Shown: positions 20,359-28,600 of the stretch, piece by piece | Numbering within the stretch: position 1 is the first letter of the stretch | Layout of the letters: every line of letters starts with the position of its first letter | Source of the DNA: Phycobacter azelaicus | GTDB taxonomy: Bacteria; Pseudomonadota; Alphaproteobacteria; Rhodobacterales; Rhodobacteraceae | Assembly (NCBI RefSeq): GCF_014884385.1 | Contig: NZ_WKFH01000003.1 | Location: forward strand, 1,830,001 to 1,894,000 | Direction: 5' to 3' | Length of the DNA stretch: 64,000 bases | Program-made: the position numbers and the translations under genes | Notes under the pieces: generated by a model | Database searches by the model: none | Told to the model about the DNA's origin: nothing | The model's input: the letters and a program-made list of their open reading frames with translations, nothing else

Positions 20359-20832
20359 ATGGTCTGGCGCATAGCAACCAAGGCGGATTTGCCGCACATC
20401 GACGCCCTGCTGCGCCGCCATGTGCAAAGCTCGATGTTTCTTTTAGGCAACCTGCGCGATCTGGTTCTGGGGTGGCGCGCTGCGTATCACGCCGAGATTT
20501 TGGGCACGGCAGATGAAAACTGCGCCACAGAGGCACAGCGTGACGTGGACGGTTATGTGGAAAGAGGCAGCCACCGGTTGCTCATGATTGCGGGACGGGC
20601 GTTTGCCATGTGTGGCTTCAATGCCCAGATGTCTGACGTGGTGCAGGTTGGCGGGGTCTACACGCCGCCTGGCTCAAGGGGCAACGGATGCGCGTCCTGC
20701 CGGATCGTCTACTATGATGCGGTTTGCTCCGGGACTGGAGGTGCCATGAAGCTTATGTCACGACTAGAGCGTGCCATGTTGCGGCAGGGGACAGTGCGAT
20801 CTCAGGTCAGGGGGTATTTTCGCCATGTGTGA
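20359..20832 (+). pseudogene. Degraded GNAT N-acetyltransferase
   Basis: The N-terminal part (RIATKADLPHIDALLRRH, then SSMFLLGNLRD) and a middle block (AFAMCGFNAQMSDVVQVGGV, then YTPPGSRGNG) resemble the two halves of a GNAT protein of about 260 residues known in Rhodobacterales. Here the whole frame is only 157 residues. About 100 residues between the halves are missing, and after RGNG the acetyl-CoA helix is lost and replaced by unlike sequence, as after a frameshift. I read it as a relic with an internal deletion and a 3' frameshift. It overlaps the next gene by 8 bases. Confidence 0.55.
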
Positions 20833-21262
20833 TCAGCTCTGGTCTGAATATGAGATGCTATTCGGGGTTTATGAGGCCTACAACGATCAATCGCTAGTTC
20901 TGAAAGGCTGGTCGGTCACCCTCTCCCTCGCTGCGATTGCCGCTGCCTACTCCGAAAAAGTCGGTACTCAGGGGCGTATGGTGGTCTGGATGTCAGCCGC
21001 TGCGGCGGGGGTGTTCTGGCTGCTCGATGCATTCTGGAAAAGCTACCAATTGGTCTATCTGCAGATGTTGGAGGGGTTGGAGCAGAACTGGGCCTGCACC
21101 GCAGGTATGGATGGTCCTATGATTTTCCAGCAATGGGAGGCAGTCTACCGCAGCTGGCATTTCCTGACTGTGCTTCATTATCCCAGCGTCTTCCTGCCTC
21201 ATGTCTTTGTTGTCGTGCTTGGGATCGGCCTGGCCCTGTTTTATCCCCCGCGCAGTGAATGA
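20825..21262 (+). CDS. Small membrane protein, unknown function
   Basis: The 145-residue protein has about three membrane segments (near residues 22-38, 50-72 and 120-140) and a charged, aromatic-rich N-terminus (MCDQLWSEYEMLFGVYEAYN). I do not recognise a family. ATG 20825 is preferred because earlier codons lie in the decayed acetyltransferase. It is followed after 10 bases by another membrane protein gene, so the two are probably cotranscribed. Confidence 0.6.
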   Translation: MCDQLWSEYEMLFGVYEAYNDQSLVLKGWSVTLSLAAIAAAYSEKVGTQGRMVVWMSAAAAGVFWLLDAFWKSYQLVYLQMLEGLEQNWACTAGMDGPMIFQQWEAVYRSWHFLTVLHYPSVFLPHVFVVVLGIGLALFYPPRSE

Positions 21263-21272
21263 GGAGCTTGCC

Positions 21273-21800
21273 ATGAGTTTTATCCGACCCGAGGCGCGGG
21301 CCACTCTGTGGCGCTGGCGCGAGTTGATCGTGGCGACGTTGATGCTGCTGATCGGTCTGAAATGGGCCTACACATCCTATGGGTTCACAGCGGTCACCGG
21401 CTGGGCGCTGATCCTTGTGGGGCTGGTGCTTGCGGTGATCGGCGCACAGCGCCTGCGCTTTCGCCTCGGTGCCGGGGGGCCGGGTGTCGTGCAGGTGGAT
21501 GAAGGGCAGATCGCCTATTTCGGCCCGCTGACAGGCGGCGCAGTGGCGCGTTCGGAAATCGAGCGGCTGCGGCTCGATCACACCTCCAAACCGCCCCATT
21601 GGGTGTTGGAACAACCCGGACAGGCACCGCTGGCGATACCTGTGAATGCCGAAGGGCACGAGGCGCTGTTCGATGTCTTTGCCTCCCTGCCGGGCCTTAA
21701 GACCGAGCGGATGCTGAGTGAATTGCGCAAGGCGGGCGCTCACCAGGTCGTGATCTGGGAGCGTCGTCCCAGTCGCCCTATAGACCAAAGGCTGCATTGA
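21273..21800 (+). CDS. Conserved membrane protein, unknown function
   Basis: The 175-residue protein has two N-terminal membrane helices (about residues 18-34 and 40-60) and a C-terminal soluble domain of about 110 residues with short beta-type segments, such as GVVQVDEGQIAYFGPLTGG. This shape is common in Rhodobacterales proteins encoded just before glutamate-cysteine ligase. GAGGAG precedes the ATG at 21273. No function can be assigned. Confidence 0.7.
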   Translation: MSFIRPEARATLWRWRELIVATLMLLIGLKWAYTSYGFTAVTGWALILVGLVLAVIGAQRLRFRLGAGGPGVVQVDEGQIAYFGPLTGGAVARSEIERLRLDHTSKPPHWVLEQPGQAPLAIPVNAEGHEALFDVFASLPGLKTERMLSELRKAGAHQVVIWERRPSRPIDQRLH

Positions 21801-21867
21801 CACCGGCGGCTTTTCCCCCCACTCCTGACCGCCGAAACGAGCGAAACAACAGGACGGAGTGTCCGGC

Positions 21868-23238
21868 ATGTCCATTCCCCAGTCCGGCGGCGGACCGATT
21901 GAACGCCACGAACAGATGGCCGAATACCTGGCCTCCGGCTGCAAACCCAGCGCCGACTGGCGTATCGGCACCGAGCACGAGAAGTTCGGCTATTGCAAGG
22001 ATACGCTGAAACCACTGCCCTATGAGGGGCAGCGCTCGATCCTGGCGGTGCTGGAAGGGTTGCGTGATCGCTATGGCTGGGCGCCTGTGACCGAGGGTGG
22101 GAATCTCATCGGTCTGACCAAGGATGGCGCCAACGTCAGCCTTGAGCCGGGCGGCGCGCTGGAGCTGTCGGGCGCTCCGCTTGAGACCATTCACGAGACC
22201 TGCGACGAGGTGAACGCCCACCTGCGTGAGGTGAAGGAAATCGCCGACAAGATCGGTGTGGGTTTCATCGGTCTGGGCGCTGCGCCGATCTGGAGCCACG
22301 AGGAAATGCCACTGATGCCCAAGGGGCGTTACCGGCTGATGAACGACTACATGACCAAAGTCGGCACCATGGGCCGCGCCATGATGCGCCGCACCACCAC
22401 CGTACAGGTGAACCTCGATTTCGCGTCTGAGGCCGACATGGTGCAGAAACTGCGCGTGGCGCTGGCGCTGCAGCCGGTGGCAACGGCTTTGTTCGCAAAT
22501 TCGCCCTTCTTTGAAGGCAAGCCCAACGGTCAGAAATCCTGGCGCAGCACCATCTGGCGTCACCTTGATGATGCGCGCACTGGTATGCTGCCTTTCGTCT
22601 TTGAAGAGGGCATGGGGTTTGAACGCTACGTTCAGTACGCGCTCGATGTGCCGATGTATTTCGTTTATCGCGACGGTCAGTACATCAACGCGCTGGGCCA
22701 GTCCTTCCGGGATTTCCTGAAGGGGGAACTGCCTGCACTGCCCGGCGAAATCCCGACGCTCAGCGATTGGGCCGATCACCTGACCACCGCCTTTCCCGAG
22801 GCGCGGATCAAGAAATATATGGAGATGCGCGGCGCCGATGGCGGCCCCTGGCGCAGGCTTTGTGCGCTGCCTGCCTTCTGGGTTGGCTTGATGTACGATC
22901 AAAGCAGTCTCGATGCGGCCTGGGATCTGGTGAAGGGTTGGGACGCGGAGACCCGCGAAGCCCTGCGTGTGGGCGCGGCCGAACAGGCGCTGCAGGCCGA
23001 GGTTGGCGCGATCAAGATGCACGATCTGGCTCGGCAGGTGCTGGAGATCTCCGAGGCGGGCCTGAAGGCGCGCGCGCGGGCCGGTGCAGGTGGCATGGTC
23101 CCGGACGAGACGCATTTCCTCAACGCGCTGAAGGAAAGCATCGATAGCGGTAAGGTCCCAGCGGATGAGCTCTTGGAGCATTACCATGGCGACTGGAACG
23201 GCGATCTGACGCGTATCTACGCCGAATACAGTTACTGA
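21868..23238 (+). CDS. gshA: Glutamate-cysteine ligase, plant/alphaproteobacterial type
   Basis: The 456-residue ATP-dependent ligase makes gamma-glutamylcysteine, the first step of glutathione synthesis. It matches the plant-type class, with RIGTEHEKFGY near residue 32, SLEPGGALELSGAPL near 90, MMRRTTTVQVNLDF near 170 and ANSPFFEGKPNG near 210. GGAG at 21856-21859 stands 8 bases before ATG 21868, so I prefer that to the GTG at 21859. A good terminator follows. Plant-type enzymes are redox-regulated through disulfides in plants; whether the bacterial form is cannot be told. Confidence 0.93.
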   Translation: MSIPQSGGGPIERHEQMAEYLASGCKPSADWRIGTEHEKFGYCKDTLKPLPYEGQRSILAVLEGLRDRYGWAPVTEGGNLIGLTKDGANVSLEPGGALELSGAPLETIHETCDEVNAHLREVKEIADKIGVGFIGLGAAPIWSHEEMPLMPKGRYRLMNDYMTKVGTMGRAMMRRTTTVQVNLDFASEADMVQKLRVALALQPVATALFANSPFFEGKPNGQKSWRSTIWRHLDDARTGMLPFVFEEGMGFERYVQYALDVPMYFVYRDGQYINALGQSFRDFLKGELPALPGEIPTLSDWADHLTTAFPEARIKKYMEMRGADGGPWRRLCALPAFWVGLMYDQSSLDAAWDLVKGWDAETREALRVGAAEQALQAEVGAIKMHDLARQVLEISEAGLKARARAGAGGMVPDETHFLNALKESIDSGKVPADELLEHYHGDWNGDLTRIYAEYSY

Positions 23239-23261
23239 TCCAAAAAGATGGATGATGGGAA

Positions 23262-23289
23262 GGGGGCGCCGCTGAGACGCCCCTTTTTC
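23262..23289 (+). terminator. Rho-independent terminator after gshA
   Basis: GGGGCG pairs with CGCCCC around a loop of nine bases and is followed by TTTTTC. It lies 25 bases after the gshA stop. Confidence 0.8.
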
Positions 23290-23344
23290 TTGCCGATGGC
23301 CCTCAAGCGGCGCCTTTCGGTCGTTGGCCCATTTGGCGGCGGGG

Positions 23345-23884
23345 TCAGGGCGCGATCAGGATGCTGCCGGTCACCTCTACCTCTCCGGCTTCGGTCAGGC
23401 GAAACACGAGGATCTCTCCAGATCGTGTGCTGCGCCCCGTAAGAGCAGATATGTTCACCTGATGTGTGACCAGCATCAGACTGCCCTCGGCTTCCTTGAG
23501 CAGATCCAGCGCCTCACGTGTCTGGCTGTCCCGGGTGGAGAAGTCCTGAAAGAAGGAGTTAAGCGCTGGTGCATCTGTCACTGGTCCAAGGTCAAGGAGG
23601 CGAGCGGTTTCACGGGTACGGCACCACTGGCTGGTGAGTATGGCATCGAAGGTGATACCCATGGCTTTGAGCGCGGCGCCGGTCTGTTCGGCCTGTTTGC
23701 GCCCGCGGGCGTCGAGGTTTCGCTGGGTACTGCAATCGTCCAGCACGAAAGCCCCCGGATCGCCAGTACCCGGTGCCAGCGCGTGGCGCATGATTGCCAT
23801 GGCTCCCGGAGCCTTGAGCGCGTCCCAGTCATTGGCTGCTGCCATCATGGGCAGGGCCAGAAATATAACAAGCAGTCGGATCAT
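23345..23884 (-). CDS. Histidine phosphatase superfamily protein, exported
   Basis: The 179-residue protein has an N-terminal signal peptide (MIRLLVIFLALPMMAAA). The phosphohistidine motif is present in variant form as MAIMRHALAPGTGDP, the usual RHG appearing as RHA. Further on are LTSQWCRTRETARLL and the second catalytic His in LMLVTHQVNISALTG. It is likely a periplasmic phosphatase of unknown substrate. The open frame runs 42 codons upstream, but the signal peptide fixes ATG 23884. Confidence 0.82.
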   Translation of the reverse strand: MIRLLVIFLALPMMAAANDWDALKAPGAMAIMRHALAPGTGDPGAFVLDDCSTQRNLDARGRKQAEQTGAALKAMGITFDAILTSQWCRTRETARLLDLGPVTDAPALNSFFQDFSTRDSQTREALDLLKEAEGSLMLVTHQVNISALTGRSTRSGEILVFRLTEAGEVEVTGSILIAP

Positions 23885-24010
23885 GCGGCGGATCTCCCAG
23901 AGGTGCGAATACGGGGCATTTTGCTCCTGGCATTGACATGGTTCAGTTTCGCAAAACGGCAAACGGCGGCGCTTGTTGGCGGGATGTGCGTTGCGGGGCG
24001 TGCGCGACAT

Positions 24011-24820
24011 CTAGGCCCCAGAATCCAGCCAGGGGACCACGGGCTGGCGGGCCTTGGCATAGCCGGGCACGTCGGCATCCAGCCGCGCGGCGAGGTCCGG
24101 CAAGCGGCTGACCGGCACCTTGGGAAAGAGGTGATGCTCGCGGTGATAGAACATCAGATAGGCGAGCCGGGCCAGAATGCCGCGCTGGCTGCGCCCGGCA
24201 AGTCCGCTATGGGCCGTGCCCTGATGGGTGATCCACACCGCAAAGAAGGCTGTCAGACATTGCGCAACTGCCATGGCCGCCAGATGCAGAAGCAGGAAAT
24301 CCACACCGCTCAATACGATAGCTCCAACGGTCACAGCAACGCACAGACCGTCCCGCAGCATCCGCCGCTGCCGCTTGCGACCGCCGCCCTGCCAGCAGTG
24401 ACGGATCAGGTCGAGCGGAAAGCGCGGGCCATAGAGCAGGACCTCGCCTGCGTTCATGTGCCCGCAATGCCCTTCCAGGTCGCCGGGTCCCATGGCGTGG
24501 CGATGGTGCTGCATGTGGCTCCAGGCGACGGAGGAGTTGCAGCCCATCATGACCGCGCTGAGGAGGTGCAGCAGTGCAATGTCAAACCGCCGAGGCAGGC
24601 CGAGATTGCCATGGATCGCCTCATGGTTCAGACGCAGGGCGCAGAGAAAGAACATGAAGCTGGCGACCGCCCCCAAGGGCCAGATCGGCGAAGCATAAAG
24701 CGCCCAGGACAGCGCCAGCCATGGCAGCGGCAGGGTGAGCTCCACCATCTTTTGCCATGGGCGCAGGTTTGACAGGTCTTGCCACTGCACTTGGGACGGA
24801 GCGGTCTCGCGCGGGTGCAT
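24011..24820 (-). CDS. Fatty acid desaturase family membrane protein
   Basis: The 269-residue protein shows the three histidine clusters of di-iron membrane desaturases/hydroxylases: HEAIHGN near residue 68, HMQHHRH near 107 and YHREHHLFP near 225, with four or more hydrophobic segments between. The family acts on acyl lipids, carotenoids or similar substrates. It is transcribed with two small membrane proteins and lies downstream of a GbsR-type regulator, which fits membrane adaptation. The substrate is unknown. Confidence 0.85.
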   Translation of the reverse strand: MHPRETAPSQVQWQDLSNLRPWQKMVELTLPLPWLALSWALYASPIWPLGAVASFMFFLCALRLNHEAIHGNLGLPRRFDIALLHLLSAVMMGCNSSVAWSHMQHHRHAMGPGDLEGHCGHMNAGEVLLYGPRFPLDLIRHCWQGGGRKRQRRMLRDGLCVAVTVGAIVLSGVDFLLLHLAAMAVAQCLTAFFAVWITHQGTAHSGLAGRSQRGILARLAYLMFYHREHHLFPKVPVSRLPDLAARLDADVPGYAKARQPVVPWLDSGA

Positions 24821-24841
24821 GTCTTTCTCCTTTCTTCGGAT

Positions 24842-25237
24842 TTATGCGGGGCTTGGGGCAGGGGGCTGCGGGGCAGGGGGCTGAGCCGCATCCACCGCCT
24901 CGCGGACCACGGCGCGCAGAGTGGCGACGGCGTGGGTGAAGCCAAGGCCAAGGCAGATCGCCGCAAAACCGAGCGCGGGCAAAAGGCTCGCGGAGCCCAT
25001 CGCAGGCAGCAGGCCCCGGCTTCCTAATGCAAGCAGCGGCAGTGCGGCGCCGATCAGCCCGACCCCGCCAAGGGCGATCATGGCATAGCCAGTGGCGATG
25101 GTGACCCCTGCCGCCCGCGCGGCGCGGCCAGACTGCGGACAGTCGCCTAAGATGCTGGAAATCTTGAGGATCATCAGGGTCATCGCGGTGACCATTAGAA
25201 GGGCGAGGGCAAGGTAGGTTGCGATTTGAAACAGCAT
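24842..25237 (-). CDS. Small membrane protein, unknown function
   Basis: The 131-residue protein has three membrane segments (about 5-27, 47-70 and 82-104) and a Pro/Ala-rich C-terminal tail. It has no recognised family. It sits between the desaturase gene (21 bases away) and another membrane protein gene (18 bases away), so all three are probably one transcript. Confidence 0.65.
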   Translation of the reverse strand: MLFQIATYLALALLMVTAMTLMILKISSILGDCPQSGRAARAAGVTIATGYAMIALGGVGLIGAALPLLALGSRGLLPAMGSASLLPALGFAAICLGLGFTHAVATLRAVVREAVDAAQPPAPQPPAPSPA

Positions 25238-25255
25238 GTTGGGGGTCCTTTCGGG

Positions 25256-25645
25256 TTAGAGGGTTTGTTTGTAGAAATCGCGTTCGAGAACGGCGTAGCG
25301 GAAACCGCCGATCCCGCCCCAAAGCGGAGCGAAAAAACAGCCGAAGAAAAGGAAGATTGCCAAGCCGCCGGTTCTTCCACCGCTGGCCGCGCCAAGGAGA
25401 GTGAGAGGCAGGAACACGACCACATGGGCCAGCAATGCGAGCCAGACCCAGTCATATGGCGCGACGCGATGGCGGCGCATGTAGTTCAGCATCACCGGTA
25501 TGCCGACGACCAGAAAGACCGGCCCGCCCATGAGGGTGGCAAACCGAATGAACATGGTGGACCATCCAAGAAGGGCAATCACTCCCGGCCCAGCGATCAT
25601 GGCGATGAAAAAGGCGACGGGGTCCACCAGGTGGCGCTTTGCCAC
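25256..25645 (-). CDS. Small membrane protein, unknown function
   Basis: The 129-residue protein has four hydrophobic segments. It is the first gene of the presumed membrane-protein/desaturase operon. A 17-base sequence 37-53 bases upstream matches 14 of 17 bases of a palindrome in front of the GbsR-type regulator, so it may be under that regulator. Function unknown. Confidence 0.65.
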   Translation of the reverse strand: MAKRHLVDPVAFFIAMIAGPGVIALLGWSTMFIRFATLMGGPVFLVVGIPVMLNYMRRHRVAPYDWVWLALLAHVVVFLPLTLLGAASGGRTGGLAIFLFFGCFFAPLWGGIGGFRYAVLERDFYKQTL

Positions 25646-25681
25646 GACTTCGGGTTCAGTGTTTTTTGTATCGGCAGATAT

Positions 25682-25698
25682 TTCTGTTATTTGTGAAA
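25682..25698. promoter_or_regulatory. Candidate GbsR-type operator, site 2
   Basis: TTCTGTTATTTGTGAAA differs at three positions from the palindromic site at 26277-26293. It lies in the AT-rich upstream region of the membrane-protein operon. Confidence 0.45.
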
Positions 25699-25725
25699 GC
25701 TCTGGGCAAATTTTTTTGAATGGGC

Positions 25726-26259
25726 CTAGTCGGATTTTCCGCCGGGCAGGAAGCGCACCAGTTTCGATCCCATCTTCAGCACCGCCAAATGCACCGCGCG
25801 GGGCAGGCGGGAGAAGTCCATGTACCAGTCATCAAACATCTGCATCACGCGCAGGGTTTCGCCCATGCGTGCCTTGATGACCTTGGGGGTGTGGTCCTCT
25901 TCGGCCTCGGCCATGACCTCTTCGAGGGCGCGTAGGGTGGGGGCGAATTCACGTTCGCGCCGGGCGGCGACCACGGCATCCACAAGATCAAACATGTCGC
26001 GGATCGAAGTGAAATGATCGCGCCGGTCGCCCAGCTGACGGGAGGATTTGACCAGCCCCTGCGACTGCAACTCCTTGAGGCCGTTGGAGACATTGGAGCG
26101 CGCAAGGTTCAGCGTCTCGCAGATCTCCTCGGCGGTCATCGCATCGGGCGAGATATGCAAGAGCGCGTGGATCTGCGCGACAGAGCGGTTCACACCCCAT
26201 TTGGAGCCCATCTCTCCCCAGTGAAGGATGAAGTTCTGCATGGCGGGGGTGAGGTGCAT
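25726..26259 (-). CDS. GbsR/MarR-family transcriptional regulator
   Basis: The 177-residue protein has a winged-helix domain in the GbsR arrangement: FILHWGEMGSKWGVNRSVAQ, HALLHISPDAMTAEEICETL, then NLARSNVSNGLKELQSQGLV, followed by a helical C-terminal half. GbsR relatives control choline/betaine uptake in Bacillus, but alphaproteobacterial members have other, mostly unknown targets. Its own upstream region carries a perfect TTCTG-N6-CAGAA palindrome and the next transcription unit a similar one, implying autoregulation and control of the neighbours. Confidence 0.85.
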   Translation of the reverse strand: MHLTPAMQNFILHWGEMGSKWGVNRSVAQIHALLHISPDAMTAEEICETLNLARSNVSNGLKELQSQGLVKSSRQLGDRRDHFTSIRDMFDLVDAVVAARREREFAPTLRALEEVMAEAEEDHTPKVIKARMGETLRVMQMFDDWYMDFSRLPRAVHLAVLKMGSKLVRFLPGGKSD

Positions 26260-26276
26260 TCGATTTCTCCTGAAAA

Positions 26277-26293
26277 TTCTGTAATTTCAGAAA
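26277..26293. promoter_or_regulatory. Candidate GbsR-type operator, site 1
   Basis: TTCTGTAATTTCAGAAA contains perfect 5-base arms (TTCTG/CAGAA). It lies 18 bases upstream of the regulator start codon, overlapping the likely promoter or leader. Confidence 0.5.
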
Positions 26294-26389
26294 CAACAGG
26301 ATTGCGAGTCGTGTCAACAGAAAACGGCGGCAGGATATCCCGCCGCCGCATCTTGCGTCCGTGAGTGAGGTCGCTTTGTTGTGTGGCGC

Positions 26390-26866
26390 TTACTGGTTTT
26401 GCAGCGCTGCCGGATCCTTGTCGGCGATGTCGGTCCAGTTGGTATCGGCCTTTTCGATGAAGCCGGCGATATCGCCTTCCCAGCGCTTCTGGATGTCTTC
26501 GGCGAGGTTCAGATAGAGCTTGTCGTCGACGATTTTCCACAGGGTCGGATCGCCGTCGAACTTGAAGCCCATGGCCGCACCAAAGGCGCAGTATCCGCCG
26601 TATTCGGGCAGGTAGGCTTCGGGGTTCTTTTCAAAGGCCACCTTGTTTTCTTCGGATGCGAAACGGTACAGCGCTTCATTGTGCACCGAGGTAATTTTCC
26701 AATTGCCGGGGGTCGGCTCACCCACGGTGAAATAGGCGACCGGGTCATAGCCCTGCAGAGCCAGGCCGGTCGAGGAAGCGTTGAGTTCCACGCCTGCCGC
26801 CATGGCCGAAGTCGCCAGGGCGACCGACAGTGCGACACCGCTCAAAACAGTCTTGAATTTATTCAT
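26390..26866 (-). CDS. Exported YHS-domain protein
   Basis: The 158-residue protein has a signal peptide (MNKFKTVLSGVALSVALATS, cut near AMA-AG). The YHS domain contains GLALQGYDPVAYF near residue 37 and LPEYGGYCAFGAAMG near 86. YHS domains are small folds often linked to metal handling. A single Cys remains and no clear metal motif, so the role is open. It lies 130 bases upstream of the GbsR-type gene on the same strand. Confidence 0.85.
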   Translation of the reverse strand: MNKFKTVLSGVALSVALATSAMAAGVELNASSTGLALQGYDPVAYFTVGEPTPGNWKITSVHNEALYRFASEENKVAFEKNPEAYLPEYGGYCAFGAAMGFKFDGDPTLWKIVDDKLYLNLAEDIQKRWEGDIAGFIEKADTNWTDIADKDPAALQNQ

Positions 26867-27249
26867 GGTTTCATCCTTTCAAAGGGGGCCGGGGATGTAA
26901 TGCTCCCGCGTGTTGGCCCATGGGTCGTGTAACTGTGTGCAACCCGTTGCGGCTGTCACAGCACCCATGTGGAGACGAAGGTGATCACGTTCAAAACAAC
27001 TCATTTTGACTGCGCCGTGTGGCCGCCTGGACTGTTCGGAAATGCACATCACAATGGCGCGCGGCGTTTGTGAAGATGGCATCGGGCACGGGCAATGACA
27101 GCCGCCTTGCATTGGTTGCCAACTGTTGTGCGCCGCAGCGAAAACCGGCCAGAATTGACTGCAATTCGGCATAAAATCGGGCACGCAGAGCAGAGAACCT
27201 TAACCTCGACCGGCTAAGGTCTGTTTCATATGTATCATTAAGGGTTGCC
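26867..27249. other. Gene-free stretch between the YHS and GGDEF genes
   Basis: The two genes are divergent, so their promoters should be here. One minus-strand frame of 117 codons overlaps the GGDEF gene and has no protein-like features. I see no strong palindrome or hairpin. Confidence 0.6.
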
Positions 27250-27975
27250 ATGCTGAAAGTTCGCACAACTGCCGAGAAGTGGAGGTTTGTGGTCGCCATC
27301 ACCGGGGGCGCGGTGCTGGCTTCTATTCTGTTGACCTGGATCATGCAGGGCGGTGAGCTGATAACTCAGTCATTGCAGCCATCCATTCTGGTGCCCTTGC
27401 TGATTGCGCCGCCTGTCACGCTATGGTCTGCCAACCGCATGCTGGAGATCCATCGCCTGAACCAGCAGCTCGAACACCTTTTGGCCCATGACCAGATGAC
27501 CAACCTCCTGAGCCGCAGCCATTTCATGCGCCGCCTTGACGAGATGAGCAGCGACTTCAAGGGCAGTGTGCTGATGCTTGATATAGATTTTTTCAAGCAG
27601 GTGAATGATACCTACGGCCATCTTGTCGGCGACGAGGTGATCCGGCGGGTGGCTGAGGTGATCGAAACCCATGTGCGCCAGGACGGTCTAGCGGCGCGAT
27701 ATGGGGGCGAGGAGTTCGTTGTCTGCCTGCCGCAAAAGGATCTGGATGAGGCGATGGGCCGCGCAGAACAGATCCGCCGGGCCGTCGAGAACCAGACGGT
27801 TAGCGTGTCAGGGCAGGATCTGCGATGCACGATCTCAATCGGGCTTGGCTATGCCGACGGCGAGAAACCTCTGGTCGAGGTTTTGCGCAAAGCGGATGAG
27901 GCCCTGTACCTGGCTAAAAACCAAGGTCGCAACCGGGTGGGAACGCCGCATCAGACGCCGCAGTCGGCTGCGTAG
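27250..27975 (+). CDS. Membrane-anchored diguanylate cyclase (GGDEF)
   Basis: The 241-residue protein has two N-terminal membrane helices (about 13-35 and 45-62), a short linker and a GGDEF domain. The active-site loop is RYGGEEFVVCLP (GGEEF variant, active in many enzymes). DIDFFKQVNDTYGHLVGDEV carries the metal- and substrate-binding residues. No RxxD inhibitory site stands five residues before GGEEF. It should make cyclic di-GMP from GTP. There is no clear periplasmic sensor, so input may be through the membrane helices. Confidence 0.92.
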   Translation: MLKVRTTAEKWRFVVAITGGAVLASILLTWIMQGGELITQSLQPSILVPLLIAPPVTLWSANRMLEIHRLNQQLEHLLAHDQMTNLLSRSHFMRRLDEMSSDFKGSVLMLDIDFFKQVNDTYGHLVGDEVIRRVAEVIETHVRQDGLAARYGGEEFVVCLPQKDLDEAMGRAEQIRRAVENQTVSVSGQDLRCTISIGLGYADGEKPLVEVLRKADEALYLAKNQGRNRVGTPHQTPQSAA

Positions 27976-27994
27976 AAAGCGACACATGTCGGTT

Positions 27995-28600
27995 CTACTT
28001 TTGTCCGATTTTGGGCTCGGTTCCGGCCCGTAGACGGGCGATGTTTTCGGAATGGCGCCAGATTACGATCACGGTCAGCGCGATAGTCAGTGCAACGATC
28101 TGTGGATGACCCAGCAAGACTGCCCAGACGGGCGCAGCCAGCGCCGACAACAGTGCAGAAGCTGAGGACATGCGTGTGATCGCGGCGCCTGCCAGCCATG
28201 TCAGGCAGGCTGCTACGCCCACCGGCCATGCCAGCGCAAGCATCAGACCCAGGAACGTGGCAACGCCCTTGCCGCCCTTGAAGCTGAGCCACACCGGAAA
28301 ACAATGACCCAAGAAGGCCGCAAGCCCCGCGAGCTGCGCCGCGTCCTCTCCGGCCATCAGGCGCGCGATCACCACGGCGGCTGCGCCTTTGCCACCATCC
28401 AGCAAAAGTGTCAGCAGGGCCGCCACTTTCGATCCTGTGCGCAGCACATTGGTGGTGCCAATATTGCCTGAGCCGATTTCGCGCAGGTTGCCCAGCCCCA
28501 TGAGGCGGGTCAGCACCAGGCCAAAGGGGATCGAGCCCAGCCCATAGCCAACAACGGCCCACAGCAGAAGCTGCACAAAGGAAGTTTCGAATTCAGGCAT
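27995..28600 (-). CDS. plsY: Glycerol-3-phosphate acyltransferase PlsY
   Basis: The 201-residue integral membrane enzyme transfers acyl from acyl-phosphate to glycerol-3-phosphate, the first step of phospholipid synthesis. The three conserved cytoplasmic motifs are visible: GSGNIGTTNVLRTGSK, GHCFPVWLSFKGGKGVAT and a C-terminal RHSENIARLRAG. It overlaps the upstream dihydroorotase-like gene by one base and ends the pyrB operon. Confidence 0.95.
   Translation of the reverse strand: MPEFETSFVQLLLWAVVGYGLGSIPFGLVLTRLMGLGNLREIGSGNIGTTNVLRTGSKVAALLTLLLDGGKGAAAVVIARLMAGEDAAQLAGLAAFLGHCFPVWLSFKGGKGVATFLGLMLALAWPVGVAACLTWLAGAAITRMSSASALLSALAAPVWAVLLGHPQIVALTIALTVIVIWRHSENIARLRAGTEPKIGQK

Noticed and set aside
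18643..20427. A 594-codon minus-strand frame that includes UbiA and continues through rsmE
   Set aside because: The upstream 274 codons are antisense to rsmE and not protein-like; the UbiA family start fits ATG 19605.
26991..27344. A 117-codon minus-strand frame before the GGDEF gene
   Set aside because: It overlaps the GGDEF start region and shows no domain or ribosome site; treated as non-coding.
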